Positions 7,955 to 14,660 of a DNA stretch of 14,696 nucleotides are shown here, one piece after another (position 1 is the first letter of the stretch; each line of letters opens with the position of its first letter). A model generated the notes under the pieces. That model was not told the DNA's origin, ran no database searches, and worked only from the letters and a program-made list of their open reading frames with translations. This DNA comes from Ruminococcaceae bacterium UBA5408 (GTDB taxonomy: Bacteria; Bacillota; Clostridia; Oscillospirales; Acutalibacteraceae), in contig DHNU01000046.1 in the NCBI GenBank assembly GCA_002407645.1, positions 1 to 14,696 on the forward strand, given 5' to 3'. Both the position numbers and the translations under genes were made by a program.

Positions 7955-7990
7955 GGCTGATGGATTTAATCTCCATCAGCCTTTATGTTT
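7955..7990 (+). terminator. Intrinsic terminator of the micro-operon
   Basis: A perfect 10-bp stem (GGCTGATGGA with TCCATCAGCC), 7-nt loop and T-rich tail (TTTATGTTT). It closes the transcript that begins near 7655. Beyond it, 7991-8198 contains no gene I can support. Confidence 0.85.
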
Positions 7991-8198
7991 ATCATAAATT
8001 TTCTTTAAATGCTTTGCGATATAAGTTCTCTCCAAAATTTGTCTGTAAAAGCTCACTCTCCACTATTGTAAATTACCTTTCACCTATTGCATGAGCATAC
8101 AGGCAGCAAGCGGAAATTACAGCTCGACAGACTAAGCGTTTCGAAAAATATCTTAATACATAATAACCCAGTTTTGAAACATGATTATATTAGAAAGG

Positions 8199-8807
8199 TT
8201 ATTCTTCTGTATTAGATTGAACTGAAAAATATGAAATCCGTTTTTGATATTTTAACATTGGTATAGAACATAACAAGCTTAATATGATTAATGTAATTAC
8301 CTCTTTAGAAATAGAATTTGTGTCAATATAAAACCAAACAGCGAAGGCTAAAGATATAGCAGCAATTGTCAGCCAAGCATTTCTTAATGGCTTATAATAA
8401 TTAGCTTTATCGCAATTCATAGTATGGAGATTGAATGGCTTACCATCATTCTTCTTTTCAACTATAAATAACTCTTTGTTATAGCTTCCGGGACTGGTGG
8501 AAATTTGACCCATACCTCTTCCATATGGTCTCCATTTGATTTTTCCTATTGAAAAGTTGAGATTTATATTTTTATAGAACACTTTATAGCCAAGAGCTTC
8601 TAAAAATGTGCGGTACTCCTTTTCACTCTTAAAGCTCTGTTGTGCAACAAACTCAATAGCATATTGATATTCACCGGGCTTGCATTTCTCAAAATCATAA
8701 GTCATCTTGCCAGTTCTTATTAGCCGATATCCTTTTTGAGCCATTTTATTTAACCAGTTTTCCTGGGCATCCAAAAAACATCCAAAGAAGCGGCAATATT
8801 TTTTCAT
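8199..8807 (-). CDS. DUF2812 domain membrane protein
   Basis: A 202-residue protein whose first 110 residues match the pattern of DUF2812 (FFGCFLDAQENWLNKMAQKG followed by Y-rich beta-like segments). Two hydrophobic helices follow (about 142-161 and 167-185) with a short polar tail, so the DUF2812 part is probably cytoplasmic and membrane-tethered. Its ATG overlaps the stop of the PadR gene by one base (TAATG), and a G-rich run (GGGGGG) lies about 9 nt upstream, so translation is likely coupled. DUF2812 proteins are commonly paired with PadR regulators in Firmicutes; their biochemical function is not known. No terminator is evident after the stop. Confidence 0.82.
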   Translation of the reverse strand: MKKYCRFFGCFLDAQENWLNKMAQKGYRLIRTGKMTYDFEKCKPGEYQYAIEFVAQQSFKSEKEYRTFLEALGYKVFYKNINLNFSIGKIKWRPYGRGMGQISTSPGSYNKELFIVEKKNDGKPFNLHTMNCDKANYYKPLRNAWLTIAAISLAFAVWFYIDTNSISKEVITLIILSLLCSIPMLKYQKRISYFSVQSNTEE

Positions 8808-9130
8808 TATACCTGACCCCCCATAATCTCCTCAGCTATGCTAATTAGATTTTTTAATCTCTTTATCTCTATATCTGCCATTTCCTTACCTGTCTTTGTA
8901 ATTACATATTCTTTTTTCCTACCCTTTCCGTCATCAAGAGGTGTAATCCAACTGCGTTCCTGTAAAGTGTTAATTGCACCATAGAGAGAGCCGGCTCCTA
9001 AAACTAATCGACCTTGTGTTTTCTCCTCTATAAATTTCATAATTCCATATCCGTGATTTGGAGTATATAAAGATAATAGTATGAAGAAAGTTACTTCTGT
9101 TAAGGCTCCACCTTTTACGCTGTCTCTCAA
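8807..9130 (-). CDS. PadR-family transcriptional repressor
   Basis: A winged-helix DNA-binding regulator of 107 residues. The family pattern GGALTEVTFFILLSLYTPNHGYGIMKFIEEKTQGR and LGAGSLYGAINTLQERSWI is clear in residues 7-65 (parts quoted here are separated by only one or two residues in the protein), with the wing near DDGKGRKKEYVIT and a C-terminal dimerisation helix. The longest frame begins with ATG at 9151, but that ATG lies inside the inverted repeat and lacks a ribosome binding site. TTG at 9130 is preceded by GGAGG with 8 nt spacing and gives the usual PadR start (MRDSVKGGALTE). The gene is behind a promoter overlapped by a perfect palindrome, so autorepression together with the DUF2812 gene is likely. 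Confidence 0.88.
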   Translation of the reverse strand: MRDSVKGGALTEVTFFILLSLYTPNHGYGIMKFIEEKTQGRLVLGAGSLYGAINTLQERSWITPLDDGKGRKKEYVITKTGKEMADIEIKRLKNLISIAEEIMGGQV

Positions 9131-9147
9131 TCTGCTTTCCTCCAAAA

Positions 9148-9199
9148 ACATAGTATTACGGTTAGTGTAATAATTATATCACTAACCGTAATACTATGT
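9148..9199. promoter_or_regulatory. Perfect 20+20 bp inverted repeat, likely PadR operator
   Basis: Arms at 9148-9167 and 9180-9199 are exact reverse complements, separated by a 12-nt AT-only spacer. Each arm carries TAGTATTACGGTTAGTG or its complement, and the outer ends read ACAT and ATGT, the half-sites often seen in PadR operators. It surrounds the -10 box of the PadR promoter. The length suggests two repressor dimers could bind. Operator function is inferred from position. Confidence 0.7.
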
Positions 9200-9202
9200 C
9201 AA
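9173..9202 (-). promoter_or_regulatory. Promoter of the PadR-DUF2812 operon
   Basis: Minus-strand TTGACA (9202-9197), 18-nt spacer, TATAAT (9178-9173). The -10 lies in the spacer of the inverted repeat and the -35 overlaps its outer end, so a bound repressor would block RNA polymerase. Confidence 0.75.
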
Positions 9203-9279
9203 CAAAAAATATTATTTTTATATTATTAGAAAATGTAGTGATTTTTGTGTCGTATCCTTACATATTCGTAATAAAACCA

Positions 9280-9599
9280 AACAATTCAATCTTGTTCCAT
9301 TCCGATAGAGGATCTCAGTATACTTCTATCAGCTTCTGTAGATTCTGTGATGACAATAATATTATCCAATCTTTTTCTAAAAAAGCTATCCTTGGGACAA
9401 TTTTGTAATGGAATCCTTTTTTAAGTATGCAAAACAGGAAGAGTTTTTTCGTAGGTCTTTTATTAACATTTCTGAAGTTAAAATGGCTGCTTTTGAATAC
9501 ATTGAAGGTTTCTATAATTCCAAAAAACCTCATTTTGCTAACCTCATGCTTGCTCCAAACGAAAAGGAAATACAGTTCAGCAAATATATTTTAATCTAA
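9280..9599 (+). pseudogene. IS3-family transposase remnant, 5'-truncated and frameshifted
   Basis: The translated frame shows the C-terminal part of an IS3-type OrfB integrase domain: FHSDRGSQYTS, then IIQSFSKK, and after a one-base frameshift near 9384 DNFVMESFFKYAKQEEFFRR and a final YIEGFYNSKKPH followed by a P-containing tail. The expected KKGYPWDN is recovered by adding one G, so a single-base deletion is likely. The first Asp of the DDE triad and everything upstream are missing. The gene is dead. It lies directly between the PadR operator and the glycosyltransferase. Confidence 0.82.
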
Positions 9600-9610
9600 T
9601 CTTACTTTTT

Positions 9611-9642
9611 TCTGTCTACTATATTGACATTATTACAGTTCA
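9611..9642 (+). repeat. Probable terminal end of the IS3-like remnant
   Basis: Just downstream of the transposase remnant, the sequence read inward on the minus strand begins TGAACTGTAATAATGTC and continues with TAGTAGACAG. IS3-family ends typically begin TG and carry a similar AGTAGACA segment. The partner left end was not found. The boundary at 9642 is inferred; its first three bases are the stop codon of the glycosyltransferase. Confidence 0.45.
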
Positions 9643-11046
9643 CTCCGTCTTGACCTGCACTCGTTTCGGGGAGACCCAATTTTTCGATATCTTCTTGTAT
9701 TTGAAGAAGGCAAAGAACTCGATAATAAACAGGAAGGGACGGAAGAAGAACGCATCAATAATGGCAATGCCAAGCCCTTTAATAACATCTACGGCAGAAA
9801 AGTAATCGCTTTTCATATATAGTTTATCAATAAATGATGTGATCGTGAGCAGTATTCCCAGAAGCACGTATACAAGAGAAATGATAACAACATAAGGTAC
9901 GTTGATTATTTTCAAAATCGTCGAGGCTATAATCGTAAGCCAGCCAAGCAGTATAAAGAATGGGCAGTACAGTTCGTATAACATCATAAAGGGTATAGTT
10001 AACATACCGATTATTCCGTATTTGGGATTGAGTAGCATCCTTCTGTATTTCCAGAAGTTCTGCATCAGTCCACAGTGCCATCTTTCTCGCTGCTTTTTCA
10101 GGTCCTTCAGCGATTCCGGCGCCTGAGTCCAGCAGACGCTGTCCGGTACATATTTCATGGAGTAGGGAAGTTTGTTTTTCCTGTAATATTCGTGCAGTTT
10201 CATGGTGAGTTCCATGTCCTCGCCAATGCTTTTCTGATCATATCCGCCAACGGCAACCACGGCAGATTTTTTGAACACACCGTATCCTCCCGATATAATT
10301 AGGTTGGAGTTCATCAGGTTCTGGAAAATTCTTGAGCCAACAAACGCTCTGCCATATTCCAGAATCTGCATATCAGATATAAAGTTTTTCCCCAGGGAAG
10401 CCGAAACCGGCATGGCATCTCCGAAACTTACATTGTTCGATATTTTGATATTGCCGCCGATACCGATCACATTGTTCTCTTCAAGTATGGCTCTGCTTGC
10501 ATATTTCAATGCATCGCGCTGAAGGACTTCGTCTGCGTCCATACAGACAAAATACGGATACGACATCACGTTGATTGCAGCGTTGTTAGCATCAGCCTTG
10601 CATCTTCCGTTTTCCTTTGAAATCAAAAGAATCGGAATATTTCCGCTTTTGCCTTTATACACTTCTTTTATCGGACGGCATGGTACCTGATATCTAATCG
10701 GCATATCAGTGTCGCGCTTAAGGCCGAAAGTATCGATTAAAAGCTGTTTTGTATTGTCGGTGGAGCCGTCGTCGACAACAATGATCTCAAAAAGTCTGTA
10801 ATCGAGCTTTAAAAGATTGTTTATCGTCTGTATGGCCGTTACATTCTCGTTGTATGCCGGTACGATTATCGAGATTGGGAAATAGAACTCGTGGTCAAGC
10901 TCGTTATGAAGCCTTTCCAGTTTTCTGTATCTGTACATTTTTATCGAACCGTACATATTGCTGACCAGCAAAGATGAAGCGTAGACTACAAGATAAAAAA
11001 GAAAAAAGACATTACAGAAAATAATAATGTTGGTAATAATGTTCAT
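9640..11046 (-). CDS. Processive family 2 glycosyltransferase, membrane-bound
   Basis: Likely polymerises an exopolysaccharide from a nucleotide sugar and threads it through the membrane, as BcsA, PgaC or hyaluronan synthases do. A transmembrane helix (about 5-27) precedes the GT-A domain (56-325). Motifs are in order: PAYNE, VDDGS (D92, D93), KADANN (D152), DAD (D170, D172), GED (E276, D277) and QRERW (319-323), the Q/R-x-x-RW signature of processive enzymes. Hydrophobic helices follow at roughly 343-375, 384-405 and 424-450. No PilZ domain is fused. The ATG overlaps the stop of the upstream HEAT gene (TAATG); GGAGG lies 13 nt upstream. The stop TGA falls at the presumed IS end, so the last residues may have been replaced. 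Product sugar is unknown. Confidence 0.88.
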   Translation of the reverse strand: MNIITNIIIFCNVFFLFYLVVYASSLLVSNMYGSIKMYRYRKLERLHNELDHEFYFPISIIVPAYNENVTAIQTINNLLKLDYRLFEIIVVDDGSTDNTKQLLIDTFGLKRDTDMPIRYQVPCRPIKEVYKGKSGNIPILLISKENGRCKADANNAAINVMSYPYFVCMDADEVLQRDALKYASRAILEENNVIGIGGNIKISNNVSFGDAMPVSASLGKNFISDMQILEYGRAFVGSRIFQNLMNSNLIISGGYGVFKKSAVVAVGGYDQKSIGEDMELTMKLHEYYRKNKLPYSMKYVPDSVCWTQAPESLKDLKKQRERWHCGLMQNFWKYRRMLLNPKYGIIGMLTIPFMMLYELYCPFFILLGWLTIIASTILKIINVPYVVIISLVYVLLGILLTITSFIDKLYMKSDYFSAVDVIKGLGIAIIDAFFFRPFLFIIEFFAFFKYKKISKNWVSPKRVQVKTE

Positions 11047-12170
11047 TATACCGCATCAACCTCCATCTTTGAGAGCTCATAGGTGAGTTTCTCCATAGCA
11101 TATCTGTCGTTTCCGCAGATGACCTTGAATATATACGCGTCAGATATTCTCATGGCAGCAAGAGATTTGGCGGAATTTGCTCTTACATACCAAGTCTTCG
11201 AATTCAGCGCTCCGATAAGTGCTTGTACGACGTTGTCAAAGTCATAAGGTACAAGCGACGAAGCGGCGACTGCGGCGGGTTCCCAGTTCTCACTGTTATA
11301 GTTATTCTCAAGCACTTTTAGAATTGCTTCGCCATTTTGGAGACTGTAAAACTTTGCGAGAAGCCTGATGATACAGCACATAATGTCTATGGAAATATCG
11401 CTGCTATCAAGCATATTTCTGAAATCAATGTCGTAATTATGGTTCCCTGTGTATCGCAGGAAGTTTATCACAGCAACTTTAAAACAATTGTTGAGCTTGC
11501 TGAAAACATCCATGAGTTCCTCTGCCAATTTTGCTTGGTCTCCGGTAAATTTGAGCAGATCATCCCCCAGAAGCTTTTCGCTATGATAAATGTTGTTTTC
11601 GGACAGACTGATAAAAGCTTCAGCGATTTTTTTCTCATTTCCGAAACTGAGCAATGCCAAAAGTGCGTTTTCGCGTACATAAACAGAACCGTATGACAGA
11701 TACCTCAGCATTATATCATCAAAATGCTGATGATCTATGGGTTTTCGCAAGTCAAAACCGGTAAGCATATATGCAAAAAAGGCACGCATCGTATTGCTGC
11801 GTAATTTTGAGCCTAGCTCTGCTATTTGAGCCCGGTTGTCATACAGAATCCTTTTTATATCCGAATTATCTTCACGAGCCTCATTGTAGGCATCACTGAA
11901 AGCCTCAAGCATAGTTGCATCTTTCAGCTTTTTTATGAGACCTTTTTTCAGTAGATATGTTCCACTGTTTTTGCATTCACTGAATACATTTAACCAAAAT
12001 TTTTTCTTTCTTGTGAGATTATTTTCATAGTTCTTAATGGAATAACCGATGAAAATGTGCGAAATAATAATCGACATCGCAATTGCTATGTACACCAACA
12101 ACATTGATAAGATGTTTAAATTTGACATATATTTACCAATATCAGCTCTTTTATCGAAAAGCTTTGGCAT
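11046..12170 (-). CDS. Membrane-anchored HEAT-repeat protein
   Basis: A 374-residue protein with one N-terminal transmembrane helix (about 19-43) and a large helical, presumably cytoplasmic part. The second half shows HEAT-like repeats, for example YVRENALLALLSFG, AAVAASSLVPYDFDNVV and YVRANSAKSLAAMRISDA, which usually act as protein-binding scaffolds. It precedes and overlaps the glycosyltransferase gene by one base, so the two are probably made together and may form a membrane complex; a scaffold or regulatory subunit is the likely role. Start ATG at 12170 follows AAGGGGG closely (4 nt after the G run). A structured leader of about 210 nt lies upstream. No enzymatic motif is visible. Confidence 0.8.
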   Translation of the reverse strand: MPKLFDKRADIGKYMSNLNILSMLLVYIAIAMSIIISHIFIGYSIKNYENNLTRKKKFWLNVFSECKNSGTYLLKKGLIKKLKDATMLEAFSDAYNEAREDNSDIKRILYDNRAQIAELGSKLRSNTMRAFFAYMLTGFDLRKPIDHQHFDDIMLRYLSYGSVYVRENALLALLSFGNEKKIAEAFISLSENNIYHSEKLLGDDLLKFTGDQAKLAEELMDVFSKLNNCFKVAVINFLRYTGNHNYDIDFRNMLDSSDISIDIMCCIIRLLAKFYSLQNGEAILKVLENNYNSENWEPAAVAASSLVPYDFDNVVQALIGALNSKTWYVRANSAKSLAAMRISDAYIFKVICGNDRYAMEKLTYELSKMEVDAV

Positions 12171-12391
12171 CTATCCCCCTTTTCAAATAACTTTGAAGTT
12201 AAACATCCACTCTTTTTCCGCGATAGGCTGAAAGATAACACAGATTTACAGTTAAAATATAGGTTAGAAGCTGTATTTTTTTCAGAATTGTTTCTACAGT
12301 GCGGGAGTGGATTGGCTGTGGGAAATTCATTTTCCCTGAGAGTTTTCCATAGCCGAGAGGGGGACATGCCCCTGCCGAATACTTTACTTGT
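12171..12391 (-). other. Structured 5' leader of the HEAT/glycosyltransferase operon
   Basis: This gene-free stretch, read on the minus strand, contains several pairings: GGGG with CCCC around CATGT (12362-12374 region), GGCTAT with ACAGCC (one mismatch) enclosing GGGAAA with TTTCCC, CTGTA with TACAG enclosing AGAA/TTCT, a possible long-range ATCCACTC (12311-12304) with GAGTGGAT (12211-12204), and TAACTT/AAGTTA just before the start codon. The segment AAACTCTCAGG resembles the glycine riboswitch core, but the matching 5' GGAGAG strand is missing. I do not recognise a known riboswitch; it could also be a dispersed repeat. Confidence 0.4.
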
Positions 12392-12400
12392 ATAATAGCA
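12392..12400 (-). promoter_or_regulatory. Extended -10 promoter element of the polysaccharide operon
   Basis: Minus-strand TGCTATTAT forms an extended -10 (TG, one base, TATTAT). No good -35 is present at 16-18 nt upstream, so the promoter may need an activator or rely on the extended -10. Placed about 225 nt upstream of the HEAT gene. Confidence 0.4.
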
Positions 12401-12470
12401 CGCCAAAACGATTATTGTATTCCAAAGTCAAATAAATAGCAATAAAAATGCGGAAAGATGTCAATTCTTG

Positions 12471-12574
12471 TTTCCCTTTCTCTGCACTTGTGTTCGCCTG
12501 CGGCCATACTCTTGATAAAAAGAAAAGGACGCCAATAGGCGTCCTTTTATTTTTGGTGGAGATGACGAGAGTCG
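12471..12574. repeat. Direct repeat copy 1: tmRNA 3' end plus terminator
   Basis: About 104 nt that match 12646-12748 with few differences, in the same orientation. It carries the terminator hairpin and then, at 12554-12574, a copy of the last 21 or so nt of tmRNA (encoded CCA, acceptor 3' strand and T-arm 3' strand). The match stops inside the T-arm, a usual crossover place for integrases that use tmRNA genes. Confidence 0.8.
12523..12548. terminator. Terminator hairpin within repeat copy 1
   Basis: Perfect 11-bp stem AAAAGGACGCC with GGCGTCCTTTT around AATA. Symmetric, so it could act in both directions, though it now follows only a tmRNA fragment. Confidence 0.75.
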
Positions 12575-12645
12575 GTTATCCCATTTTTTGCCCGCGTTCC
12601 GCGTCTGATTCATTTTTTCTTTACTATATATCCTTCTTTTTATTA

Positions 12646-12748
12646 TTTCCCTTTCTCTGCACTTGTGTTCGCCTGCGGACATACTCTTAATAAAGAAAAA
12701 AGACGCCTATTGGCGTCCTTTTCTTTATGGTGGAGATGACGAGAGTCG
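12646..12748. repeat. Direct repeat copy 2: overlaps the genuine tmRNA 3' end
   Basis: Partner of the repeat at 12471-12574. It begins with the same TTTCCCTTTCTCTGC, contains the terminator and runs 21 nt into the functional tmRNA. A 71-nt non-repeated segment (12575-12645) separates the copies; I see no gene in it. Confidence 0.8.
12696..12725 (-). terminator. Intrinsic terminator of tmRNA
   Basis: On the minus strand GACGCC pairs with GGCGTC around AATA, extended by A-U and G-U pairs and followed by a run of T residues, directly after the tmRNA CCA end. Confidence 0.85.
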
Positions 12749-13077
12749 AACTCGTGTCCGAAAATCACTTACCAAAGCTTTCTACGAGTGTAGCCGTTGT
12801 TTTAACATTCCCTCTGCGTAACGCCCAAAGGCAGGCTTTACGTTTCAGTAGCCTTTAAGTCATGACCAAGGTAAAGACATTCCTCAGTTCACGTTCACCG
12901 CTAATCGACGCCTTTATCCGAGCCGCGGTGCTCTCGGTAAAGACGGCAGCTTAATTAAGCTGCGTAAGCAACTTTATTGTTGTTGTTTAATTTTAAAAAT
13001 TTACGGATTTTATAGCGGTTCCGCACCGCTACTCGCTTACTAAGGCTCACAATCCCCGTCGAAACCTTTACATCCCC
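12728..13077 (-). ncRNA. ssrA: tmRNA (transfer-messenger RNA)
   Basis: Rescues stalled ribosomes and tags their products for proteolysis, with SmpB encoded just upstream. The 5' end GGGGATG pairs with CATCTCC before an encoded ACCA; the third pair is G-U, the alanine identity element. The T-arm (GAGTTCGACTC) and the start GGGGATGTAAAGGTTTCGAC are characteristic. The tag frame ends AAC AAC AAC AAT AAA GTT GCT TAC GCA GCT TAA (12987-12955), giving NNNNKVAYAA; the stop codon lies in the loop of a helix, as in other tmRNAs. The resume codon is not obvious: the codon before the first Asn is TTA, not Ala. About 350 nt long, normal for the family. Confidence 0.95.
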
Positions 13078-13108
13078 ATATAATAAAAATCTAAAATATA
13101 TTAATTAT

Positions 13109-13138
13109 ATTATATCAGATATCATGGCTAAAATACAA
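13109..13138 (-). promoter_or_regulatory. Promoter of tmRNA
   Basis: Minus-strand TTGTAT (13138-13133), 18-nt spacer, TATAAT (13114-13109) with an extended TG (TGATATAAT). Transcription would begin about 25 nt before the mature 5' end, consistent with RNase P trimming. A second TATAAT lies at 13109-13104. Confidence 0.7.
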
Positions 13139-13147
13139 GAGAACCGA

Positions 13148-13612
13148 TTACCTATTTTTTTCTTTCATTGCACGCTCCACGTCACGTTTAGCTGCTCTTT
13201 TTGCCATATCTGCACGTTTATCATATAGCTTTTTACCTTTGCAGAGTCCGACCTGAACTTTAACCAAAGAGCCTTTTAGATATACTGAAAGCGGTATCAA
13301 TGAATATCCATCCTGCTTAACCAGACCAAAAAGACGCATAATCTGTTTTTTATGCATTAAAAGGCGTCGCACTCTCATTGGGTCTTGATTAAAAATATTT
13401 CCGTGCTTATACGGACTTATATGCATACCGTTAATCAAAAGTTCCCCTTCATCTATGGAACACCATGCATCTTTTAAGTTAACCTGTGAATTGCGGATAG
13501 ATTTTACTTCTGTTCCGCAAAGCTCTATTCCGGCTTCCATACTTTCCTCTACAAAATAGTCATGAAAGGCTTTTTTATTTTTTGATATTGTTTTAAAACT
13601 TTCTTTTACCAC
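13148..13612 (-). CDS. smpB: SsrA-binding protein SmpB
   Basis: Binds tmRNA and delivers it to stalled ribosomes. The family signature is clear: [45 protein letters not shown] and [10 protein letters not shown], then [20 protein letters not shown] with a basic C-terminal tail that enters the mRNA channel. I chose GTG at 13612, 7 nt after AGGAGG, which gives 154 residues; the longest frame starts at 13657, inside the promoter -10 region, and cannot be translated from that transcript. The gene ends 71 nt before the tmRNA 5' end, so both partners are adjacent but tmRNA has its own promoter. Confidence 0.95.
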   Translation of the reverse strand: MVKESFKTISKNKKAFHDYFVEESMEAGIELCGTEVKSIRNSQVNLKDAWCSIDEGELLINGMHISPYKHGNIFNQDPMRVRRLLMHKKQIMRLFGLVKQDGYSLIPLSVYLKGSLVKVQVGLCKGKKLYDKRADMAKRAAKRDVERAMKEKNR

Positions 13613-13647
13613 AAAAAAGCCTCCTGTCAATTTTATTTTGGTATTTG

Positions 13648-13676
13648 AGCATAACACAATAAAAACGGAATGTCAA
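13648..13676 (-). promoter_or_regulatory. Sigma-A promoter of smpB
   Basis: Minus-strand TTGACA (13676-13671), 17-nt spacer, TATGCT (13653-13648). A second TTGACA begins immediately after the recR stop codon, 11 nt further upstream. Confidence 0.75.
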
Positions 13677-13688
13677 GTATTATGTCAA

Positions 13689-14291
13689 CTATATTTCGCT
13701 TCGCCCTTCCATTGCTCTGGAAAGAGTAACTTCGTCAGCGTATTCCAAATCTCCGCCAACGGGTATTCCATAAGCAAGCCTTGTAACTTTTACACCAAGT
13801 GGTTTTAACAAGCGTGAAATATACATAGCGGTTGCTTCGCCCTCTACTGTGGGATTAGTTGCCATGATTACTTCTTTGACGGAGTCATTATTAACACGCA
13901 CCAAAAGTTCTTTAATACAAAGCTGATCCGGTCCAATACCATTAAGAGGTGATATAGCGCCGTGTAGGACATGATATACTGCCTTATATTCATTTGTACG
14001 CTCCAATGCAATAACGTCGCGGGGGTCTTCTACAACACAAATAGTTGACTTGTCCCTTGCTTCGTTACTGCATATAGGACATAACTCCTTATCGGTTAAA
14101 TTACAGCATATTTTACAATAGTGTATCTTGTCGTGTGCTTCAATAATTGCATTTGCAAAATTTTGCGACTCCTCTTTTGAAAGTCCAAGCACATGATACG
14201 CCAAACGTTGTGCTGTTTTATGCCCGATACCGGGTAACCGTTCAAATTGTTCAATTAAGCTTGATAAAGGTGCAACGTTATAAGACGACAT
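13689..14291 (-). CDS. recR: Recombination mediator RecR
   Basis: Works with RecO (and RecF) to load RecA at gaps during recombinational repair. All parts are in order in 200 residues: helix-hairpin-helix [13 protein letters not shown] (19-31), the zinc site C59, C62, C71, C74 (YCKIC and LCPIC), the Toprim domain (about 82-175, with VVEDPRDV and [12 protein letters not shown]) and a C-terminal [19 protein letters not shown] segment. ATG at 14291 starts 2 nt after the YbaB stop codon, a normal arrangement for the dnaX-ybaB-recR operon. The last codons run up to the smpB promoter. Confidence 0.97.
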   Translation of the reverse strand: MSSYNVAPLSSLIEQFERLPGIGHKTAQRLAYHVLGLSKEESQNFANAIIEAHDKIHYCKICCNLTDKELCPICSNEARDKSTICVVEDPRDVIALERTNEYKAVYHVLHGAISPLNGIGPDQLCIKELLVRVNNDSVKEVIMATNPTVEGEATAMYISRLLKPLGVKVTRLAYGIPVGGDLEYADEVTLSRAMEGRSEI

Positions 14292-14293
14292 AA

Positions 14294-14644
14294 TTATAAC
14301 ATCCCCGGAATATTCAATCCGCCGGAAATTTTCTCCATTCTCTCGCTTTTGTCTGCCGCAGCTGAACGGAGTGCTTCGTTAACCGCAGCCATTACCAAAT
14401 CTGAAAGCATTTCAACATCTTCAGGGTCAACTACTTCAGGTTTAATATCTATAGATTTAACTTCCATTTTTCCTGTTACGATAGCTTTAACAGCGTCCCC
14501 GCCTGATGTTGCGGAATACTCCTTAGCTTCAAGTTCAGCGGTTGTTTTATCCATATCTTCTTGAATTTTCTGTGCCTGTTTTGCAAGCTGCTGTAAATTT
14601 GAAGCTCCGCCTCCGCCGTAACCTTGTGGTAATCTTGCTTTCAT
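14294..14644 (-). CDS. YbaB/EbfC nucleoid-associated protein
   Basis: A small dimeric DNA-binding protein of 116 residues found between dnaX and recR. The pattern [16 protein letters not shown], the central [20 protein letters not shown] and the helical end with [11 protein letters not shown] are typical, and a Gly-rich N-terminus ([10 protein letters not shown]) precedes the first helix as in other Firmicutes. I chose ATG at 14644, 8 nt after GGAGG; the longer frame from 14668 overlaps the upstream gene and lacks a ribosome binding site. Exact cellular role of the family is unsettled. Confidence 0.93.
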   Translation of the reverse strand: MKARLPQGYGGGGASNLQQLAKQAQKIQEDMDKTTAELEAKEYSATSGGDAVKAIVTGKMEVKSIDIKPEVVDPEDVEMLSDLVMAAVNEALRSAAADKSERMEKISGGLNIPGML

Positions 14645-14660
14645 ATAAAACTCCTCCTGA

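Noticed and set aside
7992..8063. A 23-residue minus-strand frame starting with GTG, with AGGTGAAAGG 12 nt upstream.
   Set aside because: Spacing is long, no promoter or conserved feature supports it, and it would run against the micro-operon terminator; evidence is too thin to call a gene.
9196..9408. A plus-strand 70-residue frame starting in the PadR palindrome.
   Set aside because: Only its second half resembles a transposase, it has no ribosome binding site and ends at a frameshift; it is part of the IS pseudogene.
12310..12350. Possible glycine riboswitch on the minus strand (AAACTCTCAGG with following AAAA).
   Set aside because: The required upstream GGAGAG strand and GCCGAAGG core are absent, and the downstream genes have no link to glycine metabolism.
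12116..12406. A 96-residue minus-strand frame across the polysaccharide operon leader.
   Set aside because: It has no ribosome binding site, overlaps the HEAT gene start in another frame and no recognisable domain; it is more likely leader RNA or a repeat.
12448..12690. Overlapping frames on both strands across the direct repeat.
   Set aside because: They read through terminators and tmRNA 3' end copies and encode nothing recognisable.
12471..12748. CRISPR-like repeat.
   Set aside because: Only two copies of about 104 nt, with tmRNA and terminator content; no short regular repeats or spacers.
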